Of a DNA stretch of 64,000 nucleotides, positions 34,124 to 43,938 are shown piece after piece (the first letter of the stretch is position 1; each line of letters opens with the position of its first letter). This stretch comes from CAZHJK01 sp964533275 (GTDB lineage: Bacteria; Bacillota; Clostridia; Eubacteriales; Garciellaceae), in the NCBI GenBank assembly GCA_964533275.1, contig CAZHJK010000012.1, positions 1 through 64,000 of the forward strand. The letters are read 5' to 3'. The notes under the pieces were generated by a model that saw only the letters and a program-made list of their open reading frames with translations, was not told the DNA's origin and made no database searches. The position numbers were made by a program, and so were the translations under genes.

Positions 34124-36598
34124 TTATCCCTTAATAACGATATTTATTAATTTTTTAGGGATAATAATTATTTTTAAAATTTCCTTACCTTTTATCATAT
34201 TTTTTATCTTTTCTCTATTTAAAGCTTCCTTCTCCATTTCTACTTTACTTGCGCTTATTGGTAAAGTAACTTTATCTCTTACTTTCCCATTTATCTGAAT
34301 AACTATTTCCTTATCTTCTCTTTTTAAAGCATTTTCATCATATTTAGGCCAAGGCTGATTATGAACACTATCTTTTTTACCAATTATTTTCCACATTTCT
34401 TCTGTAATATGAGGTGCAAAACATGATAGTAAAGTTATTAGGGTTTCAACTACTTCCCCCATTAACTCCCTGTTAATTTTTTCCTTATCCTTATAATGAT
34501 ATACGGCATTTACTAATTCCATTATTGCACTTATAGCCGTATTGAAATTAAATCTTTCTTCTATATCTTCATACACCTTTTTTATTGTGCTATGCAATAC
34601 ATATCTTAAATCCTTGTCAGCTTGATTTAAATTATTTTGATCTATCTTTTTTGAGAAAATAATCTCATCATTCTTTAGTTCTTCTATTAATCTCCAAACC
34701 CTATTAAGAAATCTAAAGGAACCTTCTACACCTTGCTCACTCCATTCTAAGTCTCTCTCTGGTGGTGCAGCAAATAAAATAAACAATCTAGCAGTATCAG
34801 CACCATAGTTTTCTATTATTTCTTCTGGGCTTACAACATTTCCTTTGGATTTAGACATCTTTTCTCCATCCTTCAGTACCATTCCTTGAGTTAATAAGTT
34901 TGATATAGGTTCATCATTTGAAATCATATCTAAGTCAAATAGTACCTTTGCAAAAAAGCGTGTATACAATAGATGTAAGATAGCATGCTCCACTCCACCA
35001 ATATATTGATCCACCCCTAACCAATAGTCTGCCAGCTCTTTTTCAAATGGCTTTTCTTCATTATGGGGATCACAAAATCTTAAATAATACCATGATGAAT
35101 CTACAAAAGTGTCCATTGTGTCAGTTTCTCTTTTAGCCCTTTTCCCACACTTAGGGCAAGTTGTATATAAAAAATCCTCTATTTCCAATAATGGTGATTG
35201 TCCGTTGTTTTTAAATTCTACCTCTGTTGGAAGCTTTACAGGTAAATCTTTATTTGGAACAGGCACTACACCACAATCATCGCAATAAACAATAGGTATG
35301 GGAGTACCCCAATACCTCTGCCTGGATATTAACCAGTCCCTTAATCTGTGGGTAATGGTCTTTTTACCACTATTTTTCTCCTCTAATTCCTTTACAATAT
35401 TTTCGTATGCAACTCTATTATGCATTCCATTATATCTACCTGAATTAACCATTACTCCATCCTCTGTATAGGCTTCTTCTAATTGAGTAACCTCAGTGAA
35501 GTTCTCTCCTTCAGGTTGAATTACTATAGGTATAGGAAGATTGTATTTTTTTGCAAAATCAAAGTCTCTTTGATCATGGGCAGGAACTCCCATGACTGCT
35601 CCTGTACCATAATCCATTAACACATAATTAGCAATTAAAATAGGTATTCTTTGGTCATTAATTGGATTTATAGCATAAGCATCTAAAAACAGACCTACTT
35701 TTTCAGTTTCTGTGGATGTACGATCTATTTCACTTAGACCTTGCATTTCTTTAATAAATTTACTAATTTTTTCTTTATGGGGTGATTCCTTTATTAATTG
35801 CTCTACTATGGGATGTTCAGGTGCAAATACCAGATAAGATACACCGAAAACCGTATCCGGTCTTGTTGTAAATACACTAATTCTTTCATCTATCTTTTCA
35901 ATTGCAAAGGTAATTTCAGCTCCTTCACTTTTACCAATCCAATTTTTTTGCATTAATTTTACCTTATCAGGCCAACCCTCTAGTTTATCGATATCGCTTA
36001 ACAATCTTTCCACATAATCAGTAATCTTAAAGAACCATTGACTTAAGTTCTTTCTTTCTACAAGACTTTGGCAACGCTCACAAGCGCCATTTACTACTTG
36101 TTCATTGGCTAAAACAGTGGAACATGACGGACACCAATTTACAGCTGCTTCTTTTTTATATGCCAAACCTTTTTCAAACATTTTTAAAAATATCCATTGA
36201 TTCCATTTATAGTATTCAGGACTACAAGTAGCTATTTCTCTTTCCCAATCATAACTAATACCCAATTGTTTTAATTGTTCACCCATTTTTTCTATATTAT
36301 CCCAGGTCCATATATTTGGATGTATCCCATTTTTTATAGCAGCATTTTCTGCTGGAAGTCCGAAAGAATCCCAACCCATTGGGTGTAGAACATTATATCC
36401 ATTCATTTTTTTAAACCTAGCTACTACATCTCCTATAGAATAGTTTCTAACATGACCCATATGCAGTTTCCCTGATGGATAGGGAAACATCTCTAATGAA
36501 TAATACTTTGGCTGATCATTCTTTTCTGCTTTAAAACTATTATTTTCCATCCAAATTTCTTGCCACTTTTTTTCAATAGTATTAAAATTATAAACCAT
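34124..36598 (-). CDS. leuS: Leucyl-tRNA synthetase
   Basis: Charges tRNA-Leu. The 824-residue class Ia enzyme has the HIGH-type motif HMGH (in [15 protein letters not shown]), a zinc-type CxxC pair region (CPSC...CERC), the CP1 editing domain (about 220-400, with TRPDTVFG and [17 protein letters not shown]), the KMSKS loop (EKMSKSKGN), an anticodon-binding helical domain, and a C-terminal appendage with [14 protein letters not shown] at 36598 follows TAGGAGAGATATAA. It is controlled by an upstream T-box leader. Confidence 0.98.
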   Translation of the reverse strand: MVYNFNTIEKKWQEIWMENNSFKAEKNDQPKYYSLEMFPYPSGKLHMGHVRNYSIGDVVARFKKMNGYNVLHPMGWDSFGLPAENAAIKNGIHPNIWTWDNIEKMGEQLKQLGISYDWEREIATCSPEYYKWNQWIFLKMFEKGLAYKKEAAVNWCPSCSTVLANEQVVNGACERCQSLVERKNLSQWFFKITDYVERLLSDIDKLEGWPDKVKLMQKNWIGKSEGAEITFAIEKIDERISVFTTRPDTVFGVSYLVFAPEHPIVEQLIKESPHKEKISKFIKEMQGLSEIDRTSTETEKVGLFLDAYAINPINDQRIPILIANYVLMDYGTGAVMGVPAHDQRDFDFAKKYNLPIPIVIQPEGENFTEVTQLEEAYTEDGVMVNSGRYNGMHNRVAYENIVKELEEKNSGKKTITHRLRDWLISRQRYWGTPIPIVYCDDCGVVPVPNKDLPVKLPTEVEFKNNGQSPLLEIEDFLYTTCPKCGKRAKRETDTMDTFVDSSWYYLRFCDPHNEEKPFEKELADYWLGVDQYIGGVEHAILHLLYTRFFAKVLFDLDMISNDEPISNLLTQGMVLKDGEKMSKSKGNVVSPEEIIENYGADTARLFILFAAPPERDLEWSEQGVEGSFRFLNRVWRLIEELKNDEIIFSKKIDQNNLNQADKDLRYVLHSTIKKVYEDIEERFNFNTAISAIMELVNAVYHYKDKEKINRELMGEVVETLITLLSCFAPHITEEMWKIIGKKDSVHNQPWPKYDENALKREDKEIVIQINGKVRDKVTLPISASKVEMEKEALNREKIKNMIKGKEILKIIIIPKKLINIVIKG

Positions 36599-36689
36599 TT
36601 ATATCTCTCCTAGCTTAATAAATTTTTATAAAAAGAGCATATCAAGATATTTTACACCTTAATACAAAACAACGAGGTTATCTTTAGGT

Positions 36690-36895
36690 AAAACAAAAAC
36701 CTCTTATCCCTAGATAGGGACGAGAGGTTTCCCGCGGTACCACCCTAATTAACTGCTATTTTAACTGCTAACAATTCTTCTTACTTAAGATAACGGTACT
36801 TACCGGTATATTAATGCTATTGGCGAGTTCAACAATATCCTTTACTAATTCCCACCACCATTAGCTCTCTGAAAAATTCAATATGTTTACTACTC
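36690..36895 (-). promoter_or_regulatory. T-box leader of leuS (specifier CUC, Leu)
   Basis: On the minus strand the conserved T-box AGGGTGGTACCGCGG lies at about 36732-36746, followed by a terminator (AACCTCT... AGAGGTTTTTG, 36697-36730) in which TCCCTATCTAGGGA forms the top. Upstream, stem I holds GAACTC (36825-36830) with CTC as the specifier codon, matching leucine. Uncharged tRNA-Leu would pair with the specifier and the T-box bulge and stop termination. Confidence 0.93.
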
Positions 36896-36951
36896 CAAAA
36901 TATACTTTTATATTTAATTGTATTTATCTAGTTAAATAGGTAATTTCCTCA

Positions 36952-36980
36952 ATTATAAAACACAAATATATAATAGTCAA
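36952..36980 (-). promoter_or_regulatory. SigA promoter of the leuS T-box transcript
   Basis: TTGACT (36975-36980), exactly 17 nt, TATAAT (36952-36957), located right after the rsfS stop. Confidence 0.8.
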
Positions 36981-36982
36981 CA

Positions 36983-37336
36983 CTATGCTTGATGAAAATT
37001 CACATTCTTAGCATCCTGCCATAAACGCTCTAGCTTATAAAACTCCCTTTCTTCTTCATGAAAGATATGAACAATAACATTATTATAATCTAATAATATC
37101 CATCTTCCATTTCTGTAGCCTTCCTTTCTTCTTAGGGAAAGATCATAATCTTCTGATTTTTCCTCAACAAAGCTTGCAATTGATTGAACCTGTAGTGTCG
37201 ATGTTCCACTAGCTAAAACAAAACAATCTGCTAATGAAGAAAGATCCCTAATATCTAAAACCTGTATATCCTTCCCTTTTTTTTCTTCTATCCAAGTAGC
37301 TATTTGATTGGAAATTTCAATTGCTTTACTTGACAT
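36983..37336 (-). CDS. rsfS: Ribosome silencing factor RsfS
   Basis: RsfS binds ribosomal protein L14 and blocks subunit joining in slow growth. The 117-residue product contains the family core DIQVLDIRDLSSLADCFVLASG and RNGRWILLDYNNVIVHIFHEEEREFYKLERLW. The start is ATG 37336 after TTAAGGAGGTATTTA; longer in-frame starts overlap the upstream gene and lack a ribosome site. It follows yqeK, as in many Firmicutes. Confidence 0.95.
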   Translation of the reverse strand: MSSKAIEISNQIATWIEEKKGKDIQVLDIRDLSSLADCFVLASGTSTLQVQSIASFVEEKSEDYDLSLRRKEGYRNGRWILLDYNNVIVHIFHEEEREFYKLERLWQDAKNVNFHQA

Positions 37337-37355
37337 TAAATACCTCCTTAACATT

Positions 37356-37946
37356 TTAGTACTTTTTTTCTTTATTATAATATATCTTACGCAATAAATC
37401 ATTTCTTGCTTCAATTGTAAAAGGATGTATAAGCTTACAGCTTTGTATAATATATTGGATGCTATTATCTAAAGCTAATAACACAGCTTCATCTAAATTA
37501 TTTTTAGCAGCCTCCCTTATGTTTTCTACTTCAGGAAAGTTTCGTCCTTCCTCAATATAATCAGCTAAATATATTATTTTTTCTAATTTATTCATATTAG
37601 CTTTACCTGTAGTATGATACTTTATAGCTTCTAATATTTCTTTATCTTCTACTCCAAATTTTGTTTTTGCTAGTACACATCCTACTAAAGCATGAAGTAG
37701 TGCAGGCTCAGTTTTAGTAACTTCATCAATTTCAAGATTATATTCATTTGCTAATTTTATAAGTTCATTTTCCTCTAAATCTTTTGCATTATCATGAATA
37801 AGAGCTGCATATTTTGTTTTATTTATATCAACAGTAAATCTTTTAGAAAGTTCTATTGCTGATTTTACCACTCCTTGCGTATGTTTATAACGGTGAGAGG
37901 GTAATTTATTTTTAAGTATATGATTTATTTCCTCATATAACAACAT
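37356..37946 (-). CDS. yqeK: HD-domain hydrolase YqeK (probable diadenosine tetraphosphatase)
   Basis: YqeK proteins are HD-domain hydrolases that split Ap4A symmetrically. The 196-residue product shows the metal motif: H in RYKHTQGV, HD in ALIHDNAKDLEE, H in LLHALVG, IKYHTTGK and D in IIYLADYIEEGR. Start at ATG 37946, correctly spaced from TTTAGGAGTGAAATA. It lies between nadD and rsfS, the standard order. Confidence 0.93.
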   Translation of the reverse strand: MLLYEEINHILKNKLPSHRYKHTQGVVKSAIELSKRFTVDINKTKYAALIHDNAKDLEENELIKLANEYNLEIDEVTKTEPALLHALVGCVLAKTKFGVEDKEILEAIKYHTTGKANMNKLEKIIYLADYIEEGRNFPEVENIREAAKNNLDEAVLLALDNSIQYIIQSCKLIHPFTIEARNDLLRKIYYNKEKKY

Positions 37947-38022
37947 TATTTCACTCCTAAACAATTTAAACATTCAAGAAATAGGTAATTCTATTTGAGA
38001 AAATCAATTAAACTATTCTTCC

Positions 38023-38673
38023 TTATTTGTATAATTGATTTTTAATAATATATTGTTCAACCATAGATGGTACGAGATATTTAACACTTTTGTTATTGCC
38101 TATTCTTTTTCGCAGTTCGGTAGAAGAGATACCTACAGATGGAATTTCTACATTAAAAATTCTTTTCCCAAATATTTTGTGTATATCCTCAATCCTTCTA
38201 TTTAGCTTTAGTGTATCATAACCTTCACGAGTAACTGCAATAAAAAAACATTTCCCTAGCAAATCCTCATACCTTTTCCAAGTATGTATCTCTAATATAG
38301 AATCAGCTCCTGTGATAAATAATATCTGGGTGTCTTTCCCTTTGTATAATCTATGTAATTCATTTATAGTATCTATGGTATATGAAGGACCCTTGCGCTT
38401 AATCTCCATTGAAGAAACTTCAAAATTAGGCTGATCATTTGTAGCCAGAAGTGTCATATTATATCTATGTTCCGCCGAAAGTACATTATTATCTAATTTA
38501 TGAGGTGGGGTACCTGCTGGCATAAATATTACTTTATCCAACGAAAAACATTCCTGTGCCCAATGGGCTGCTATTAGATGACCATAGTGTATAGGATCAA
38601 AGGTTCCCCCAATAATTCCAATTTTTTTTATCTTCTTATTTTCTTCTATGCACTCCAAAGTTTCTTCCCCCAT
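38023..38673 (-). CDS. nadD: Nicotinate-nucleotide adenylyltransferase NadD
   Basis: Adds AMP to nicotinate mononucleotide in NAD synthesis. The 216-residue product has the nucleotidyltransferase signature GGTFDPIHYGHL and the second motif GISSTELRKRI, with ITGADSILEIHTWKRYEDL between them. The start at ATG 38673 gives about 16 extra residues (MGEETLECIEENKKIK) before the conserved strand. The ribosome site there is weak, so a TTG further in, after GGGGGAAG, is also possible. Confidence 0.93.
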   Translation of the reverse strand: MGEETLECIEENKKIKKIGIIGGTFDPIHYGHLIAAHWAQECFSLDKVIFMPAGTPPHKLDNNVLSAEHRYNMTLLATNDQPNFEVSSMEIKRKGPSYTIDTINELHRLYKGKDTQILFITGADSILEIHTWKRYEDLLGKCFFIAVTREGYDTLKLNRRIEDIHKIFGKRIFNVEIPSVGISSTELRKRIGNNKSVKYLVPSMVEQYIIKNQLYK

Positions 38674-38763
38674 TCACTTAAACCTAACAATATTACTATT
38701 TCTCTTCTACCATCTACCTTATACCCTATACCATTTATAATCTACCATCAACCATCTACCTTA

Positions 38764-39057
38764 TTACCTTGGTAATTGGATTACTGGATTTTCCCTTGAT
38801 TTTTTATACAATATAAATTTATTGCCAATTACCTGTACAACCTCTGCATGTATATTTTTTGCTAATTCCTGACTTGCTTCTCTTGGTTCTAATAAACTGT
38901 TGTTTAATACATTCATCTTTACTAATTCTCTTGCTTCTAATGCATCAATTACCTGTTGTTCTAAATTAGAGCTTATCCCATCTTTTCCTATTTGAAAAAT
39001 TGCAGGAATTGAATTAGCTAGTCCTCTTAAGTATGCTCTTTCTTTACTTGTTAACAT
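38764..39057 (-). CDS. yhbY: CRM-domain RNA-binding protein YhbY
   Basis: A 97-residue CRM-domain protein associated with pre-50S particles. It begins MLTSKERAYLRGLANSIP and has the GKDGIS turn and an EVVQVIGNKFILYKKS C-terminal strand pair. ATG at 39057 follows GGAGGGTGACAT. It lies between obg and nadD in the usual order. Confidence 0.93.
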   Translation of the reverse strand: MLTSKERAYLRGLANSIPAIFQIGKDGISSNLEQQVIDALEARELVKMNVLNNSLLEPREASQELAKNIHAEVVQVIGNKFILYKKSRENPVIQLPR

Positions 39058-39072
39058 ATGTCACCCTCCATT

Positions 39073-40350
39073 TTAACGATAATATTCGAATTCTATGTCT
39101 AAAATTTTAACAATATCCCCATCCTTAATGCCCATTTTTTCTAATTCATCTATAATACCTTTTTTTCTAAGCATTCTTTGGAAAAATCTAACCGAGTCTA
39201 AATCTTCAAAGTTAACAGAATATATTAATCTTTCCATATCTTTACCTTCAATTGTATATTGATCATTTTCCTTATTAATAGTAAAGGATTTTTCATCCTC
39301 TAATGTATAAATTTCATCTATATCCTCTTCCTGGAAAATAGAAGGAACTTCTCCGATTTCATCTAATAAAACAATTACTCTATCTAATAATTTATCAATA
39401 CCATTTTTTGTTGCAGCTGAAATTGCAAAAACTTCAAAACCCTTTTCTTTCAATTGATCTCTTATTTTATTTATATTTTCTTCCTCAACCACTAAATCAA
39501 TTTTATTCAAGGCTATAATCTGTTTTCTCCCAGCTAACTTAGAATTATATTTTATTAATTCTTTGTTTATTGTTTCAAAGTCTTGGATAGGATCTCTATC
39601 CTCTATGCCTGATACATCTAAAACATGTATCAATAACTTTGTTCTCTCTACATGACGAAGAAATTGATGCCCTAAACCTGCACCTAAGTGTGCTCCCTCA
39701 ATTATGCCAGGTATATCTGCCATTACAAAACTATAATTATTCTTCCATTCTACTACACCTAAGTTAGGAATTATAGTGGTAAAATGATAATCTGCAATTT
39801 TGGGTTTTGCTTTTGTAACTGACCCTAATAAAGTTGATTTCCCGACATTAGGAAACCCTAATAAACCAACATCAGCAAGTAACTTAAGCTCTAGTATAAG
39901 CTGTCTCTCTTGACCTGGTATTCCCCCCTCAGCAAACCGGGGAGCTTGTCTAGTAGAAGTAGCAAAGTGTTGATTACCTCTTCCTCCCTTTCCTCCATTA
40001 GCAATTATTCTTTCATCATTAGCCTTTGTCAAATCAGCTATAATTCGCCCGCTATCTTTATCTCTAATAATTGTACCTGGAGGAACTTTTATAATTAGGT
40101 CTTCTCCCTTTTTGCCGCTCATTTTGCTATTTCCTCCATCTTTCCCATTTTGAGCCATAAATTTTTTCTTATACCTAAAATCCATTAATGTTCTTATGCC
40201 TGAATCCACCCTAAAAATAACATTGCCTCCATGACCACCATCTCCTCCAGCTGGTCCACCAGAAGGTTCATATTTTTCTCTTCGAAATGCTACAGCACCA
40301 TGGCCGCCATTACCTGCCTTAATATATATTTCTACCTTATCAATAAACAT
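39073..40350 (-). CDS. obg: GTPase Obg
   Basis: Obg is a ribosome-associated GTPase involved in 50S assembly and, in Bacillus, in the start of sporulation. The 425-residue product has the glycine-rich Obg fold (about 1-157), a G domain with GFPNVGKSTL, DIPGIIEGAHLGAGLG, and NKID, and a C-terminal OCT domain (about 345-425). ATG at 40350 (a TTG codon directly upstream is not needed) follows AAGGGTGATTTG. It has its own promoter after the rpmA terminator. Confidence 0.97.
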   Translation of the reverse strand: MFIDKVEIYIKAGNGGHGAVAFRREKYEPSGGPAGGDGGHGGNVIFRVDSGIRTLMDFRYKKKFMAQNGKDGGNSKMSGKKGEDLIIKVPPGTIIRDKDSGRIIADLTKANDERIIANGGKGGRGNQHFATSTRQAPRFAEGGIPGQERQLILELKLLADVGLLGFPNVGKSTLLGSVTKAKPKIADYHFTTIIPNLGVVEWKNNYSFVMADIPGIIEGAHLGAGLGHQFLRHVERTKLLIHVLDVSGIEDRDPIQDFETINKELIKYNSKLAGRKQIIALNKIDLVVEEENINKIRDQLKEKGFEVFAISAATKNGIDKLLDRVIVLLDEIGEVPSIFQEEDIDEIYTLEDEKSFTINKENDQYTIEGKDMERLIYSVNFEDLDSVRFFQRMLRKKGIIDELEKMGIKDGDIVKILDIEFEYYR

Positions 40351-40388
40351 CAAATCACCCTTATTCCCTTTTCAAATAATATATTTTT

Positions 40389-40416
40389 ATTATAACAATT
40401 ATCCTTTTCCTTTCAA
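40389..40416 (-). promoter_or_regulatory. SigA promoter of obg
   Basis: TTGAAA (40411-40416), 16 nt, TATAAT (40389-40394), about 40 nt before the obg start. Confidence 0.7.
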
Positions 40417-40501
40417 CTTTAATTTTGACCTGTATTGTTATTTTTATTCTTATATACTTTATCGCTAAAATAATATAATAATCAATACTGAGTAATTACA
40501 T

Positions 40502-40531
40502 AAAAAACCACCTCAGCTAAACTGAAGTGGT
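40502..40531 (-). terminator. Terminator of the rplU-prp-rpmA operon
   Basis: ACCACTTCAG/CTGAGGTGGT (40507-40516 with 40522-40531, one G-U) and a following TTTTTTA on the minus strand. Confidence 0.85.
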
Positions 40532-40539
40532 CTAATAGT

Positions 40540-40830
40540 CTACATTACTACTTCTTGTGGGTATACGCTTACTTGCTTCTTGTCCTTGCCTTTTCTTTCA
40601 AACTTAACAACTCCGCTAACAGTAGCAAATAAAGTATCATCCTTACCTCTACCAACATTCTCTCCAGGATGAATTTTGGTTCCTCTTTGTCTTACTAAAA
40701 TATTTCCAGATAGAACAAATTGTCCATCTGCTCTTTTTACTCCAAGTCTTTTAGATTCACTATCTCGTCCATTTCTAGAACTACCTACCCCTTTTTTATG
40801 GGCAAATAACTGAAGGTTCATTTTAATCAT
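40540..40830 (-). CDS. rpmA: 50S ribosomal protein L27 with cleavable N-terminus
   Basis: L27 reaches into the peptidyl transferase centre. The 96-residue product begins with the Firmicute extension [14 protein letters not shown]; the extension is removed by the Prp protease after LQLF, exposing AHKKG. ATG at 40830 follows AGGAGGTGGAAAT. Prp is encoded directly upstream with only 11 bp between, so protease and target are made together. Confidence 0.97.
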   Translation of the reverse strand: MIKMNLQLFAHKKGVGSSRNGRDSESKRLGVKRADGQFVLSGNILVRQRGTKIHPGENVGRGKDDTLFATVSGVVKFERKGKDKKQVSVYPQEVVM

Positions 40831-40841
40831 ATTTCCACCTC

Positions 40842-41174
40842 CTATAGATTTATTCTATTAATTCGCATGTATTTATCGTACTCATTTTTAATATTCTGAA
40901 ATGCAAAATCCATTGTTTTTAATATTGCTTGTGCTTGAACGGTCTGCAACTCTGTCATCTGGTCAGGTAATGTACAATGTACATAGCCATTTTTTAAAAC
41001 TATATCCACTGGTAACAAAACATATTCCGTAAGTCCATTTAATGTTGCAATTGTTAATGCCGATACAGCTGCACAAACTATATCCCAACCCTCTTCTCCA
41101 TAACCCGCATGGCCTTCTACCAAAAACTTATTTATTTGCCGTTCTTGATTTTGCCAAAGAGTAATATTGATCAT
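40842..41174 (-). CDS. prp: Ribosomal-processing cysteine protease Prp
   Basis: Prp removes the N-terminal extension of L27, an essential step in Firmicutes. The 110-residue product carries the catalytic pair His22 (GHAGYGEEG) and Cys34 ([11 protein letters not shown]), the same spacing as in characterised Prp. It starts at an ATG at 41174, 3 bp after the rplU stop codon, with ribosome site bases inside the end of rplU. Sandwiched between its ribosomal targets. Confidence 0.95.
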   Translation of the reverse strand: MINITLWQNQERQINKFLVEGHAGYGEEGWDIVCAAVSALTIATLNGLTEYVLLPVDIVLKNGYVHCTLPDQMTELQTVQAQAILKTMDFAFQNIKNEYDKYMRINRINL

Positions 41175-41177
41175 TTT

Positions 41178-41489
41178 TTATGCCTCAATCTTTTCAATTA
41201 AAATCTTTGTATAGGGTTGTCTATGACCTTGTTTCTTTCTATAGTCTTTTTTAGATTTATACTTAAAAACAATGATTTTTTTATCTTTTCCTTGTTCAAG
41301 TACTTTGCCAACAACTTTAGCACCCTCAACTACTGGAGTACCAATTGTTAACTTATCTTCATTGGAAACAGCCAAAATCTCGTTGAATTCTACCTGCTCT
41401 TCAGCTTGGGCATTAAGTTTTTCAACATTAATTACTTTACCTTCTTCAACACGATATTGCTTTCCACCAGTTTTAATAATTGCGTACAT
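41178..41489 (-). CDS. rplU: 50S ribosomal protein L21
   Basis: The 103-residue product begins [17 protein letters not shown] and ends with the basic [17 protein letters not shown] segment typical of L21. Start at ATG 41489 after AGAGGAGGTGTAGTG; the longer in-frame start at 41531 lies in the structured leader. First gene of rplU-prp-rpmA. Confidence 0.97.
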   Translation of the reverse strand: MYAIIKTGGKQYRVEEGKVINVEKLNAQAEEQVEFNEILAVSNEDKLTIGTPVVEGAKVVGKVLEQGKDKKIIVFKYKSKKDYRKKQGHRQPYTKILIEKIEA

Positions 41490-41499
41490 CACTACACCT

Positions 41500-41568
41500 C
41501 CTCTAACCAGACTCGCCAAGGCAGGTACCAAGTATTGGATTTAAACCTGATTTGAGCGGCTACCTACA
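41500..41568 (-). promoter_or_regulatory. Probable L21 leader
   Basis: The roughly 80-nt leader between promoter and rplU can fold: GTAGGTA near its 5' end pairs with TACCTGC, and GCCGCTC lies opposite GGCGAG. Position and size suit the L21 autoregulatory leader of Firmicutes, but I cannot score it against the family. Confidence 0.5.
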
Positions 41569-41575
41569 TTCAAAT

Positions 41576-41604
41576 ATTTTAACAAAGAAAGAAGTAATTG
41601 TCAA
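41576..41604 (-). promoter_or_regulatory. SigA promoter of rplU-prp-rpmA
   Basis: A perfect TTGACA (41599-41604), 17 nt, TAAAAT (41576-41581). Confidence 0.8.
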
Positions 41605-41755
41605 TATTCTAATTATTTATATATTTATTATAAGTACCTTGATAGTGAAATATCAGTTTATATCTAAAATATGTCCACAATTTAGAATTTTATAAAAAAT
41701 GGAACATACTATGTAATTTCATAGACTTTGTTTATAAATTCCTATATTTATTTTT

Positions 41756-43210
41756 TTATTTTAAGATTTTTATTTGATTAATTGAGATAGTAGTATCTCT
41801 TAAAATTTCAAAGTTTATGTTGTATGTTTCTTTTAATTGTACCAAAACATTATTTTGATCTACCTCAAATCTATGTGCTGTATGAGGATGTAAGAGAATT
41901 TTTAAATTTTCTTCTTCTTTTAAATGTGGATTTTTTCTTAGTATATCATCGATGTGAATAAACAATGTATCCATAGCTATCACCCTACCAGTGCCTGAAC
42001 ATAAAGGGCAGGGTTCCTGTAGAATTCGTCCAATAGACTTTCTTGCTTTTTTTCTTGTTATTTCTACTAATCCTAATTGAGTTATACCCATTACATTTGT
42101 TCTTGTTTTGTCATCTTTAAAACATTCTTCAAGCTTTTCCAAAACCTTTGTCTCATCCCGGGAATCCTTCATATCAATAAAATCTATAATAATAATGCCT
42201 CCAATATTTCTTAAGCGTAATTGTTTTGCAATCTCCTTTGCAGCTTGCAAATTTGTTTTTAAAACAGTATCCTGAAGATTAGTGCTGCCAACAAACTTCC
42301 CTGTATTTACATCTACAACCGTCAAGGCTTCAGTTTGGTCAATAACAATATATCCCCCACAGCTTAACCATATCTTATTACATAACAAGTCCTCTATCTG
42401 AGAGTTTATGTTATAATGTGAAAAAAGCTCATTAGGTTCATCAAAGTATATTACCCTATCCTTTAAACTACATGAAATCAAATCAACCATTTCTGCTACT
42501 TTTTTATAATAATCTTTATTATTTATTATAAATTCATCTATCTCCTTCGTAAATAAATCTCTTACTATTCTATAAGGCAACTCTAATTCGCTGTGAATTA
42601 GTTTAGGGGCAACAGAGAGCCTATCCTTATTTTTTATTTTTTCCCACAATCTTATTAGAAAATTTAAATCTGAAATAAATTCCTCTTTTTCTATTCCTTC
42701 AGCTTCTGTTCTAATAATTACTCCCATTTCTTCTGGTTTACACTCTTGGGCAATAGACCGTAATCTGATTCTTTCTTTTTCCTGCTCAATCCTTCTAGAA
42801 ATTCCAATATAATCTGAAGTAGGCATTAATACAATATATCTACCTGGTAAAGTAATATTTGTATTTACTCTTGCACCCTTTTGAGCTATTGGTTCCTTAA
42901 TTACCTGTACCAATAACTCTTGTCCTTGTTTTAAAATCTTATTAATAGGAGGCCAGTCAAAGTCCTCATTTTCATCCTTCTCTATTAATGCTGAAGCATC
43001 CTTTATATGTAAAAAAGTATTTTTTTCAATACCTATATTTATAAAAGCTGCCTGCATTCCCGGAAGTACATTTTCCACTCTTCCCTTATATATATTCCCA
43101 ACAATTCTCTTATAATTTTGTCTTTCTATATAAAATTCCTTTAATATTTCATTTTCAGTCAGTGCTATTCTAGATTGTTGACTGTTTATATCCATAATTA
43201 TTCTTTTCAC
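41756..43210 (-). CDS. rng: Ribonuclease G/E family endoribonuclease
   Basis: A 484-residue RNase E/G protein that cleaves single-stranded RNA. An S1 domain occupies about 37-125 (GNIYKGRVENVLPGMQAAFI), followed by the RNase H-like and DNase I-like catalytic parts with the metal Asp residues in LTVVDVNTGKF and IIIDFIDM, and the zinc-link CPLCSGTGR. Start is GTG 43210 after GGGGAGAGAGAATAT, overlapping the stop of the upstream gene by 4 bp, so the two are translationally coupled. Confidence 0.94.
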   Translation of the reverse strand: MKRIIMDINSQQSRIALTENEILKEFYIERQNYKRIVGNIYKGRVENVLPGMQAAFINIGIEKNTFLHIKDASALIEKDENEDFDWPPINKILKQGQELLVQVIKEPIAQKGARVNTNITLPGRYIVLMPTSDYIGISRRIEQEKERIRLRSIAQECKPEEMGVIIRTEAEGIEKEEFISDLNFLIRLWEKIKNKDRLSVAPKLIHSELELPYRIVRDLFTKEIDEFIINNKDYYKKVAEMVDLISCSLKDRVIYFDEPNELFSHYNINSQIEDLLCNKIWLSCGGYIVIDQTEALTVVDVNTGKFVGSTNLQDTVLKTNLQAAKEIAKQLRLRNIGGIIIIDFIDMKDSRDETKVLEKLEECFKDDKTRTNVMGITQLGLVEITRKKARKSIGRILQEPCPLCSGTGRVIAMDTLFIHIDDILRKNPHLKEEENLKILLHPHTAHRFEVDQNNVLVQLKETYNINFEILRDTTISINQIKILK

Positions 43211-43938
43211 ATATTCTCTCTCCCCGATTTTTGATTGAACAATTTAATTGGGCTTATTAATTCGCCCTCTACTTGTGCAAATAAATCGACTCTATGAATC
43301 TTCAATGAGTCATATAAAAGTGGTATATCTCCAAAGCTAAAAAGCTTTTCAATTACTAATTCTGGCTTTACATTATTTTGACTGCCTGTAGCTATTTTCA
43401 ATTCAATGTAAACATTATTTTTTTCCACCTTTGCCACAATAATTGCTTCAATTAATTGTCTTATATCCTTTTCAACCAAAATTCCCCTTTTATTAGTTCT
43501 ATTTACCTTAATTTCTTTTTGTAGTAAAAACTCATTTATTCTTTCCTCTATTTCTAGCTTATTAGGAGTATTTTGCATATATAATTTTATTTTATATAAT
43601 CCCATTCTGATTGTAGACATTAAAGAAGGATGTTTTTCATCACTAATTATACATTCTTTAATTTGAAGTCCCTTGGGAAGTACACTGTTGATCTTAATTA
43701 TTAATTCATCAGCATCATACCAATCCTTTAGCTCTACATCTACATATTCACCTTCACTGGTCATACCAACTGATAATGCCATTGCAAAGGATATCTTAGG
43801 ATGTGGATTATAACCTTGTGAATATGCAATATCAATTTCTCCCCTTCTTAAAGCTCTTTGGAATGCTCTTTGTAAATCTAAATGAGAAATATATTTTACT
43901 TCCTCCCCCTTTATAAATTTCATTCTAGCAATTACCAT
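43207..43938 (-). CDS. TIGR03936 family radical SAM-associated protein
   Basis: A 243-residue protein of the DUF2344/TIGR03936 family, always found beside or fused to the TIGR03960 radical SAM protein. Signature segments are KYISHLDLQRAFQRALRR, IAYSQGYNPHPKISFA and LSVGMTSEGEYVDVEL. Start placed at ATG 43938, after GGGGGGTGG; it overlaps the end of the upstream gene. The function is unknown; the context with rng, L21 and L27 hints at RNA or ribosome modification. Confidence 0.88.
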   Translation of the reverse strand: MVIARMKFIKGEEVKYISHLDLQRAFQRALRRGEIDIAYSQGYNPHPKISFAMALSVGMTSEGEYVDVELKDWYDADELIIKINSVLPKGLQIKECIISDEKHPSLMSTIRMGLYKIKLYMQNTPNKLEIEERINEFLLQKEIKVNRTNKRGILVEKDIRQLIEAIIVAKVEKNNVYIELKIATGSQNNVKPELVIEKLFSFGDIPLLYDSLKIHRVDLFAQVEGELISPIKLFNQKSGRENM

